DNA of 55,787 nt, from NCBI GenBank assembly GCA_009691855.1, contig SIAI01000028.1, positions 1-55,787 of the forward strand. The letters are read 5' to 3'. Made by a program: the position numbers and the translations under genes. Under the pieces are notes generated by a model. That model was not told where the DNA came from. It saw only the letters and a list, made by a program, of their open reading frames with translations, and ran no database searches. The DNA comes from Planctomycetota bacterium (lineage in GTDB: Bacteria; Planctomycetota; UBA1135; GCA-002686595). Shown piece after piece: positions 28,415 to 35,571 of this stretch (positions are counted from its first letter, which is position 1; every line of letters starts with the position of its first letter).

Positions 28415-29275
28415 ATGAAGCTCGCCTCACCCCTGCTGTTCCTGGTGCTCGTTCCGGGTTGTCGATCGGAGGAGAGCGGTGCGGCGCCTCCGCGCGCGCC
28501 CGCGGCGCCCGCGCGGCCGGCCTCGGCCCTGGCCGGGGCGGTGCGCGCGATCGAGACCCTCGACGCGGTGCGGCCGGAGGGCGCGCTGTGCCAGCTGCGC
28601 GCGCTGCGGGCGGAGCGCCTGGTCGATCCGGCGGGGCGCGGCGAGATCGAGCGCGTGCTCCTGGACCTGACGATGTACGCGGCCGACGGCGCGCGCGCGC
28701 GCCAGGCTTTCGACGAGGTGCGTGCTGCGCTGGAGAGCGAGGCCAGCGCTCCTGGGCGGCCCGAACCGGCCTTGCCCGAGCGCGTCCAGCGCACCTTCGT
28801 CGACTTCGACTGGGACCCGGTTGGGCGCGAGGACTGGGTCTCCTACTCAGACACGCTGCACCTCGGCATGCGTCCCGGCCTCACGACGCGGGTGGGCGCG
28901 CTGGCGCCGCCGGGGGCCGCGGCCGAGTCCTCGGCTGAGATCGAGAGCTACGTCCGCACCCACGCCAGCGCGTCGACGAGCGTCGGTCAGGTGCACCTGT
29001 CTCTGACGCAGGTCCCTTCTGGCCCCGGAGGCGAGGCACGAATCGGCTGTCGCATCGTGCCCGCGGCGAAGGGTTCGTGCTACGCGCTGGCCAACCTCGC
29101 GCACTTCCTGTCCGCGCTCGAGAACGGGAGTCCGGCCGTGCGGCTGACGAAGCTTTCGATCGAGCTCTCGCAGGGCGCGGCCGACCCGCATGAGGCGCGG
29201 CGCTGGACCTTCGAGGCCGAGCTCACCGTGGACGCCGAGCCGCCGCCGACGAGCGTGGCCAGCGCCCAGCACTGA
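28415..29275 (+). CDS. Putative lipoprotein of unknown function
   Basis: 286 residues. The lipobox is LVPGC after a short hydrophobic signal (MKLASPLLFLVLVPGC). A Pro/Ala-rich linker follows, then a helical region and a C-terminal α/β part (SVGQVHLSLTQV, CYALANLAHFLSALENG) that loosely recalls the PilO/GspM fold of secretion systems, but this is only an impression from spacing and no family is claimed. AAGGA lies about 9 bases before the ATG. It is divergent from topoisomerase VI A with 128 bases between; a TAGAGT at 28351 may be its -10. Confidence 0.6.
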   Translation: MKLASPLLFLVLVPGCRSEESGAAPPRAPAAPARPASALAGAVRAIETLDAVRPEGALCQLRALRAERLVDPAGRGEIERVLLDLTMYAADGARARQAFDEVRAALESEASAPGRPEPALPERVQRTFVDFDWDPVGREDWVSYSDTLHLGMRPGLTTRVGALAPPGAAAESSAEIESYVRTHASASTSVGQVHLSLTQVPSGPGGEARIGCRIVPAAKGSCYALANLAHFLSALENGSPAVRLTKLSIELSQGAADPHEARRWTFEAELTVDAEPPPTSVASAQH

Positions 29276-29423
29276 CGTTGCCACGGACTTGCAGTTCCGT
29301 TGCCGCGCGACCCGTGCCCCGTGCACGCCGCGGGTGCTTGCCGGAACGGAACACGGTCTCTGCGCTTCGTCCTGCGGAGCGCTCGAGTCCGCGGACGATC
29401 GCAGTGGGCGGAGAGACGAGCTC

Positions 29424-30002
29424 ATGGAAACGCTCCTGCCCGGTGACATCTTCCTGACCCGCGGGCACGGCTTCGTCGCGCGCGCGATCCGCTTCTTCAC
29501 GGGCCACGTGGGCGAGGCCCGCACCCAGGTGAACCACGTCGGGCTGGTCGTCATGACCGGCTCGGCGCACACCGCGGTGGGAGTCGAGGCGCTGGAGCGC
29601 GTCGTGCGCCAGCGCCTGTGGGACGAGTACGGCGGCACCGGCGACGAGCTCGCCGTCTACCGCCCGATCTGCCTCCCGCGCACCGAGCTGCAGAAGGTCG
29701 TCGCCGTGGCGAACGGCATGGTCGGGCGCGACTACGGCTGCGGGAAGGTGGTCCTGCACGCGCTCGACTGGGCCCTGCAGGGCGTCTACATCTTCCGCCG
29801 CCTGGGGCTGATGGCGGACTATCCGATCTGCTCGTGGCTGGTGGTGCACGCCTTCGGCACGGTGGGCGTCCACTTCGGCGTCCAGCCGGGGACGGCGACC
29901 CCCGACGACATCTGGGATCACGTCACCGCCAGCCCACGCGAGTTCCGCTGCGTGCGGCGCCTGGCGCGTGTGGACCCGCGCGGGCTGCGCCGGGCCGCGT
30001 GA
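29424..30002 (+). CDS. YiiX/NlpC-P60-like papain-fold hydrolase
   Basis: 192 residues. GDIFLTRGHGFVARAIRFFTG begins a YiiX-like, circularly permuted papain fold; the conserved His is in VNHVGLVVM and the likely nucleophile Cys in YPICSWLVVHAF. Family members cut peptide or amide bonds, often in lipid or cell-wall-related substrates. There is no signal peptide. ATG at 29424 is used because GGAGAGACGAG lies just before it and the family motif starts at once. Farther upstream the frame is open but covers the 3' end of the lipoprotein gene. Confidence 0.75.
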   Translation: METLLPGDIFLTRGHGFVARAIRFFTGHVGEARTQVNHVGLVVMTGSAHTAVGVEALERVVRQRLWDEYGGTGDELAVYRPICLPRTELQKVVAVANGMVGRDYGCGKVVLHALDWALQGVYIFRRLGLMADYPICSWLVVHAFGTVGVHFGVQPGTATPDDIWDHVTASPREFRCVRRLARVDPRGLRRAA

Positions 30003-30108
30003 GCGCGAAGAAGGCTCACAGAGCTCAAACCGCAGCGTGCGCCTCGCGTACCCTCGCCGCACCGGAATTCCGGTCACACCCGGCCGCGTAGCGGCCTTCT
30101 CCTCGCGC

Positions 30109-31068
30109 GTGAACACGGCCAACCTCTTCCAGGACGACGGTGCGCTCGCAGCCGAGCTCGGCTGGGTGCGCGGGCTGGCCACGCGCCTCGTGGCCGATCC
30201 GAACGACGCCGAGGACGTCGCCCAGGAGGCCTGGCTCAAGGCGCGGAGCACGCCGCGCGGCTTCGCCAGCATCCAGGGCCTGCGTGCCTGGCTGGCGGCC
30301 GTCACACGGAGCCTGGCGCGCGACATGCGCCGTTCCGAGCTACGCCGCGCGGGTCGCGAGGAGCGCGCGGCGCGTGTCGAGGCCAGCGCCCAAGATGACG
30401 TCACCCAAGACGTCGTCGAGCGCAGCGAGACGGTCGAGGCCGTGCTGGCGGCACTGCGCGAGCTGGAGGAGCCCTATCGTTCGACGGTGCTCCTGCGGCA
30501 CATGGACGGCCGCTCGACGGCCGATGTCGCACACCTGACGAGGGTTAGCGAGGAGGTCGTGCGCAAACGCCTCTCGCGCGGACACGCGCGGCTGCGCCGG
30601 CGCTTGGAACGGCGCTTCGGCGGCGAGTTCCGCGCCTGCCTCCTGGAACTCGCCGGTTGCGAGCCGGCCGCGGGCCTCGCGCTGGGGGCGAAGCTCGCCC
30701 TCGCGGCGGGGTTGGCGGGAGTAGCGCTCGTCGGCGCGCGCGCGAGTCTTCCCGCGGCGTCGATCGCGGTGCACGGAGTCGAGACGAGCGCGGTCGAGGC
30801 GAGCGCAGTCGAGCTCCCGGACGCGGACCAGGGGCGCGTGGCGCTCGAATCGGCGCCGCTGCCGGACGCGACGCGCCAGCCGCTCGTGAGCGCGCCTTGC
30901 GCGGACGAGTCGCGCTCGAGTGCCACGCCGGCGCTGCCCGGCGGCGCGCGCCGCGGCGTGCGCGACTATCGCTATGCGGACGACGGGCGCGGCAACGTGC
31001 AAGAGGTCGAGCTCGAACTCGTGCCGCCGCTCTCCGTCGCCGCGGATGCTCCGCGCTCGGACCAGTAG
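30109..31068 (+). CDS. ECF sigma factor with C-terminal membrane extension
   Basis: 319 residues. Region 2 is visible as ATRLVADPNDAEDVAQEAWLK and region 4 as ELEEPYRSTVLLRHMDG, then a helix-turn-helix RVSEEVVRKRLSRGHARLRR. Unlike a minimal ECF factor of about 180 residues, it continues past region 4 with one membrane helix (ALGAKLALAAGLAGVALVG) and about 110 further residues with repeated Val-Glu-Ala-Ser motifs. The tail would lie outside the membrane, so it may carry its own anti-sigma-like sensor. GTG at 30109 is the first codon matching the family. A degenerate serine hydrolase gene follows after 26 bases, probably in the same operon. Confidence 0.82.
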   Translation: MNTANLFQDDGALAAELGWVRGLATRLVADPNDAEDVAQEAWLKARSTPRGFASIQGLRAWLAAVTRSLARDMRRSELRRAGREERAARVEASAQDDVTQDVVERSETVEAVLAALRELEEPYRSTVLLRHMDGRSTADVAHLTRVSEEVVRKRLSRGHARLRRRLERRFGGEFRACLLELAGCEPAAGLALGAKLALAAGLAGVALVGARASLPAASIAVHGVETSAVEASAVELPDADQGRVALESAPLPDATRQPLVSAPCADESRSSATPALPGGARRGVRDYRYADDGRGNVQEVELELVPPLSVAADAPRSDQ

Positions 31069-31094
31069 TTTTTCCCCGGCTCCAGGTGCTTCCC

Positions 31095-32114
31095 ATGCGC
31101 TCACTCACCGTCTGTCTGCTGCTGTCGTTCTCCAGCCTCGTCGCCGCCCAGCGTCCGGCGCCGACACCGCGGCCGATCACCTGGGCCACGCTGGAGGAGC
31201 GCATGAAGTCCGATGAAGCCGCGGGCTTCTCCGGCGCGGTGCTGGTCGTGCGCGAGGGCAAGGTCGTGCTCGACCAAGGCTACGGCCTTGCCAACCGCGA
31301 GAAGAACGTGCGCTGCACGAGCTCGACGGTGTTCGGCATCGGCTCGACGCCGATCGACTTCACCAAGGCCGGGATCCTGCTCCTGGCCGAGTCGGGACAG
31401 ATCTCGCTCGACGACCCGCTCGCGAAGTTCTTCGCCGACGCGCCGGCCGACAAGCGCGCGATCACGATCGCGCAGCTGATGAGCGGGCGCTCCGGGCTGC
31501 CCGACTTCCACGACGTTCCCAGCGATCGCGACAAGGACCACTCGTGGATCGACCGCGACGAGGCCGTGCGCCGCATCCTCGCGCAGAAGCTGCTCTTCGA
31601 GCCGGGCAAGGGTGAGCAACACTCGCACTCCGCCTGGGGTCTGCTCGCGGCGCTGATCGAGGTCGTCAGCGGCCAGAGCTACCCCGAGTTCACGCGCGCG
31701 AACCTGTTCGAGCCCGCCGGCATGAAGGACACGGGCTTCTTCGGCGAGCCGATCGCGGCCGAGCGCCTGGCCATCGCCTACGGACCGCGCACGGACGGCG
31801 AGCTCAACGCGCCGCCCTACTGGGGCAAGACCTCGTGGCTGGTGATGGGCAGCGGCGGCCAAGTCTCGACCACCGGCGACATGCTGCGCTGGCTGCAGGC
31901 GTTGCGCGCGGGCAAGATCCTCGACGCGGAGAGCACGCGCCGCTACTTCGGCCCGGACGACGGCGGCCCGCTGGTGGGCGGCGACATGTACGGCTTCTTC
32001 ATCCTGTACACGCAGGGGCCGAAGTCGCTGGTGATCCTGATCAGCAACTCGGCCGCGCCGGGAAAATACGGGGGCCTGGGCGAGGATCTCGCGCGGCTGG
32101 TGAACGGGCGCTGA
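31095..32114 (+). CDS. Secreted serine-hydrolase-fold protein lacking catalytic motifs
   Basis: 339 residues with a signal peptide (MRSLTVCLLLSFSSLVAA). The fold is class C β-lactamase-like: ESGQISLDDPLAKFFADAP, ITIAQLMSGRSGLPDFHD and GQVSTTGDMLRWLQAL match the usual landmarks. But the SxxK lysine is replaced: the helix reads GSTPIDFTK, with Ile87 where Lys should be. The tyrosine motif is HSHSAW instead of YSNSGY, and the late HGG is absent. It is probably not a hydrolase by the usual mechanism and may be a binding protein. It starts 26 bases after the sigma gene with an AGGTG ribosome site, suggesting a link with that factor. Confidence 0.75.
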   Translation: MRSLTVCLLLSFSSLVAAQRPAPTPRPITWATLEERMKSDEAAGFSGAVLVVREGKVVLDQGYGLANREKNVRCTSSTVFGIGSTPIDFTKAGILLLAESGQISLDDPLAKFFADAPADKRAITIAQLMSGRSGLPDFHDVPSDRDKDHSWIDRDEAVRRILAQKLLFEPGKGEQHSHSAWGLLAALIEVVSGQSYPEFTRANLFEPAGMKDTGFFGEPIAAERLAIAYGPRTDGELNAPPYWGKTSWLVMGSGGQVSTTGDMLRWLQALRAGKILDAESTRRYFGPDDGGPLVGGDMYGFFILYTQGPKSLVILISNSAAPGKYGGLGEDLARLVNGR

Positions 32115-32120
32115 GCCGTT

Positions 32121-32514
32121 TACCCGCCGCAGGCGGGCCTGGTCAGGAAAGAACAGGCCGCCCAGGTCCGCTGAGCTTCTATTCGTCGGCCGCCTGCACG
32201 GCGAGCAAGACTCCTGGAGTGGCGGAAAGTGCAGCGCGGAGACGCAGAGAGCGCGGAGACTCGCGGAGAAGGAAGGAGCCTGGGCCTGCGCGGTTCAGCC
32301 TGCTGGAATCCGACGCTCCGGAGGTCTTCCGGCCCGCTCCCCGTTCTTCCTCCGTGACGCTCCGCGCTCTGCGCGTCTCCGCGCTGCGTTTGGGTTGCTG
32401 GCCTCGCACCCGCTGAACGACTTGTTCTTTGGAAGCCGCTTGCCCGCCTTGGGCGGACTTGGTCAGGAAAGAACGGCCGCGCGGGTCCCCTGAACGGCTG
32501 TTCTTTGGAAGGCG
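32121..32514. repeat. Degenerate direct repeats with GGTCAGGAAAGAAC
   Basis: Two related stretches, 32121-32183 and 32441-32512, share a CCCGCC..GGCGG stem, then GGTCAGGAAAGAAC, GGCCGC and a CTGA. A further CTGAACG...GTTCTTTGGAAG unit at 32412-32438 matches 32490-32512. Together with the features below they fill the 730-base gap between 32115 and 32843. No gene is seen in this gap. Confidence 0.7.
32231..32387. repeat. 28-base inverted repeat (CGCGGAGAC family)
   Basis: Arms at 32231-32258 and 32360-32387 pair with two mismatches. The arm begins GCAGCGCGGAGACGC. A related CTCTGCGC-CTCCGCGG sequence lies at 43384-43426. No gene is seen inside. Confidence 0.75.
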
Positions 32515-32519
32515 ACGCG

Positions 32520-32685
32520 CTAGTGGTGTGATTCACGCAGAGGGGCCTTTGTCCCGAGGTTGCCTGCGTTCGCCGCAAGGCGCGCCGCCGCCGCGACTTC
32601 GGTGCAAGTCTCGGGGAAGGCGCAACGCCGCGGCGGACGCAGGCGGCCCGGGATAAAGGCCTCTGTGCGTGAAGCACACCACTAG
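32520..32685. repeat. CTAG-bounded palindromic element, unit 1
   Basis: Starts and ends with CTAG. The 53-base left arm (32524-32576, begins TGGTGTGATTCACGC) pairs with the right arm (32632-32681) over about 43 of 50 positions. The 55-base core (32577-32631) begins AAGGCGCGCCGCC and ends GCGCAACGCCGC. No protein is encoded. It could be a structured RNA, a hairpin terminator for the convergent genes, or a miniature mobile element with CTAG target preference; the sequence alone does not decide. Confidence 0.85.
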
Positions 32686-32847
32686 TGTTCCTTCCCCAAG
32701 GTAGCGCCAACAAGGCGCCGTGATGGATCGTCGCTGGTAAGGCGCGCCGCCGACGCGTATTCGCTGCAACTAGGGAGGAGGCGCAACGCCGCCAGCGGCG
32801 ATTCAGTGCGGCGGATTGTTGGCGCTACTTCGGGGAAGGGACCCTAG
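32682..32847. repeat. CTAG-bounded palindromic element, unit 2
   Basis: It shares the CTAG at 32682 with unit 1 and ends at CTAG 32844-32847, giving the same 162-base period. The left arm (32686-32738) is also 53 bases and pairs with the right arm (32793-32843), though its sequence is unlike that of unit 1. The 54-base core (32739-32792) is clearly related to that of unit 1. Its last CTAG supplies the TAG stop codon of the permease gene on the minus strand. Confidence 0.85.
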
Positions 32848-34421
32848 GACATGCCGCTGCGCTCGCTCGCGGCGAGCTGCTTGCGCAGCACGCTGTTGCG
32901 GTAGCCGTACAGCGTGTACACGACCATGCCGATGGCGAGCCAGTAGAGCAGGCGCAGCCAGTTCGAGCGCTCCAGGCCCCACATGAGCCCGAAGCACGCC
33001 AGCGCCGCCAGGATCGGCGTCACCGGATAGCCGGGCACTTTGAAGGGGCGCGGGCGATCGGGCTCGCGATGGCGCAGCACGATCACGCCCAGCGACACGA
33101 GGATGAAGGCGAAGAGCGTCCCGATGTTGCACAGGCCGATCGCCTGGCTGGGCGTGAGCACGTTGCAGGAGAGCGCCACGACGATGCCCGTGACCCAGGT
33201 GCTGACGTAGGGCGTGTGGTGCTTGGCGTGCACCTTGGCGAAGGCCTTCGGCAGCAGGCCGTCGCGCGCCATGACCATGAAGATGCGCGTCTGCCCGAGC
33301 TGGAACACGAGCAGCACGGCCGTCATCGCGATCACCGCGCCGAAGGCGAAGGCCGTCGCGCCGCCGCTCATGCCCATCAGCTGGAAGGCTTCCGCCAGCG
33401 GGTCCTGGGAGGTGATCTTCTCGACGGGCACGATGCCCGTCAGCACCGCGGCGGTCGCCACGTAGAGCACGGTGCAGATCAAGAGCGACCAGAGCAGGCC
33501 GCGCGGCAGGTCGCGCTGCGGGTTCTTGCACTCCTCGGCGGCGGTCGAGACCGCATCGAAGCCGATGTAGGCGAAGAAGCCCAGCGCGGCCGCCTGCCAC
33601 ACGCCCTTGAAACCGTTGGGCGCGAAGGGGTGCCAGTTGGCCGGGTCGATGTGGAAGATGCCAACGCCCAGGAAGACCAGGATCAGGATCACCTTCAGCC
33701 CGACCATCAAGGCGTTGGCGCGCGCGCTCTCCTTCACGCCGATGAACAAGAGCACCGTCAGCGCCAGGACGATGGCCGTCGCGGGCAGGTTGCAGGCGAG
33801 CACGGCCTCGCCGTAGAAGGGCAGCTGCACGCGCGGCACGCTGGCCCAGGCGTCGAGCGTGGCCTGCGCCGCGCCGCGCGCGTCGAGCGCACTCGCTGCA
33901 TCGGCCAGCGTGGCCGCCGCGCCGTGCACCGCCTGGGTCGCGCTCTGGAAGTCGTCCATCAACCACACCGGCAAGGCCCAGCTCCCGCCGCTGATGCCGA
34001 GCAGGAAGGTCTGGAAGTAGTCGGCCCAGGACGCGGCCACGTACACGTTGCCGATCGCGTACTCGACCATCAGGTCCCAGCCGATGATCCAGGCCACCAC
34101 CTCGCCGAAGGCCGCGTACGTGTACGAGTAGGCGCTGCCCGAGACCGGCACCATGGCCGCGATCTCGGCGTAGCACAGCGCGGCGAAGCCGCAGGCGATC
34201 GCGGTGAGGACGAAGGAGAGCATCACCGCCGGCCCCGCGCCCTGCGCCTGCGCCGTGCCCGTGATCATGTCCTTGATCGACGAGAACAAGCCGGCGCCGA
34301 TGATCGCGCCGATGCCGAGCAGCGTGAGGTCGAAGGCCGTGAGCGTGCGCTGCAGGCCGGTACCGTGCTCGGGTGCCTCCGCCGAGGTCAGCTTGCGCAG
34401 GAACAGCGAACGAGAGTTCAT
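32844..34421 (-). CDS. APC-family amino acid permease (CAT type)
   Basis: 525 residues with about 12-14 membrane helices. The hallmark GIGAIIGAGLFSSI in helix 1, ALCYAEIAAMVPVSGSAYSYTYAAFGE in helix 3, and FFAYIGFDAVSTAAEECKNPQRDLPRG identify the cationic amino acid transporter branch. It probably imports amino acids with protons; the exact substrate is not readable. Its stop codon lies in the boundary CTAG of the palindromic element, so its last residues may have been shaped by insertion of that element. The nearest upstream gene on the same strand ends with a terminator-like hairpin, so it has its own promoter. Confidence 0.93.
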   Translation of the reverse strand: MNSRSLFLRKLTSAEAPEHGTGLQRTLTAFDLTLLGIGAIIGAGLFSSIKDMITGTAQAQGAGPAVMLSFVLTAIACGFAALCYAEIAAMVPVSGSAYSYTYAAFGEVVAWIIGWDLMVEYAIGNVYVAASWADYFQTFLLGISGGSWALPVWLMDDFQSATQAVHGAAATLADAASALDARGAAQATLDAWASVPRVQLPFYGEAVLACNLPATAIVLALTVLLFIGVKESARANALMVGLKVILILVFLGVGIFHIDPANWHPFAPNGFKGVWQAAALGFFAYIGFDAVSTAAEECKNPQRDLPRGLLWSLLICTVLYVATAAVLTGIVPVEKITSQDPLAEAFQLMGMSGGATAFAFGAVIAMTAVLLVFQLGQTRIFMVMARDGLLPKAFAKVHAKHHTPYVSTWVTGIVVALSCNVLTPSQAIGLCNIGTLFAFILVSLGVIVLRHREPDRPRPFKVPGYPVTPILAALACFGLMWGLERSNWLRLLYWLAIGMVVYTLYGYRNSVLRKQLAASERSGMS

Positions 34422-34510
34422 GGGCAGTGCAGGGGGCCCGAAGGGGATCGACGTGCGGCGAAGGTAGTGTCCGCGCGCGCCGAAGGGCAGCCCACGCCCG
34501 GAAAACGAAG

Positions 34511-34543
34511 CCGCCCACGGAACGCGCGGCGCTCCGTGGGCGG
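34511..34543 (-). terminator. Rho-independent-like terminator of the CHRD gene
   Basis: An 11-base perfect stem (34511-34521 with 34533-34543, CCGCCCACGGA) with an 11-base loop is followed on the minus strand by CTTCGTTTTCC. It lies 22 bases after the CHRD stop codon. Confidence 0.6.
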
Positions 34544-34565
34544 GGGTGGAGTGCGCGGGCTCGCG

Positions 34566-35414
34566 CTACTCGATGACCTGGATCAGCGCCGAGCTCAGGC
34601 GGCCCGGGGGCGCGCTCGGATCGGAGCAGTAACCCTGCACGTTGTAGGGCACGCCCACGAGGCCAGCCGAGTTGGGCAGGATGATGCCCGCGCCCGGCAC
34701 GTAGTTGACGACGTTCTGCGCGTGCGCTCCCGCGACCGAGGAGAGCTTGGGGCCCGAGTACCACAGGAGGCCGTAGACCGACGCGCTCGGCGGGGTCAGC
34801 GTGCCGACGTGGACCAGGATCGAGTACACGCCGTTGGCGCCGGCGTTCGAGCAGTCGAGCGACACGTTGAAGCGTTCGACCGCGTCGTTGATCTTCGGCC
34901 CGCGAATCAAATTGCCGGCGGTGTCGGCCAGCTGCGGATCGGTGCCGTTCTGCGTCGCGCAGCTGATGTTGACGATCTGCCCGCGGATCTCGCCGCCGCC
35001 GTTGGTGGCCGTGTGGATGTTCAGGTAGAGGCCGCCGTTCTTGAAGGAGTTGAACTGGCTGACCGTGAAGGTGCCGCTGCCCGAGAACGTGCCCGAGGTG
35101 CCGCCCGTTCCTGTGAGGCCCACGACCACGCCGCCCGGCACGCCGAAGGGCGCGCTGTGGATGTGCGCCGCCGTCTGGTTCGAGCTCAGGCCCGTGTAGG
35201 TGCCCGAGACGGTGACGGCGCGCGTGGTCGCATCGACGACCACCGTCGCCGTTGCGGTGCCGCTGCCGCCGACCGGCGGCGGGGCCTCTTGCGCCACGTC
35301 CATGCCGACAGTGGAGGTCATGGTCTGAGCCGAGGCGGGAAGGGCGAGCGCCAGCGGCAGCGCCGTGGCGAGGCAAGCCCCGAGGAGCTTGGCGGTCATT
35401 CTCGATGTGATCAT
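34566..35414 (-). CDS. CHRD-domain secreted protein
   Basis: 282 residues with a signal peptide (CLATALPLALALPASAQ). Residues about 30-150 are a CHRD domain, related to that of chordin: GSGTATATVVVDATTRAVT, THIHSAPFGVPG-like AAHIHSAPFG, and FKNGGLYLNIHTATNGGGEIRGQI. The remaining C-terminal part has no recognised domain. Bacterial CHRD proteins are extracellular with unknown activity. The ATG at 35414 has TGGAG about 9 bases upstream; a second ATG lies five codons downstream. It stands alone between the permease and the sulfatase-like gene. Confidence 0.85.
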   Translation of the reverse strand: MITSRMTAKLLGACLATALPLALALPASAQTMTSTVGMDVAQEAPPPVGGSGTATATVVVDATTRAVTVSGTYTGLSSNQTAAHIHSAPFGVPGGVVVGLTGTGGTSGTFSGSGTFTVSQFNSFKNGGLYLNIHTATNGGGEIRGQIVNISCATQNGTDPQLADTAGNLIRGPKINDAVERFNVSLDCSNAGANGVYSILVHVGTLTPPSASVYGLLWYSGPKLSSVAGAHAQNVVNYVPGAGIILPNSAGLVGVPYNVQGYCSDPSAPPGRLSSALIQVIE

Positions 35415-35571
35415 GGGGAACTCCAGAAGGGGGGGGATGGACTGGCGCCCGCGCGAGTCGGGGCGGAACCCTGGGAAAGCCTACCGTTGGGGAGAGCTTT
35501 TGGGGCTTGCGGATCGGACAGATCCAGCAGAGCTCGCCCTGCCGGCAAGCAGACTCACGCGTCCCTTTATT

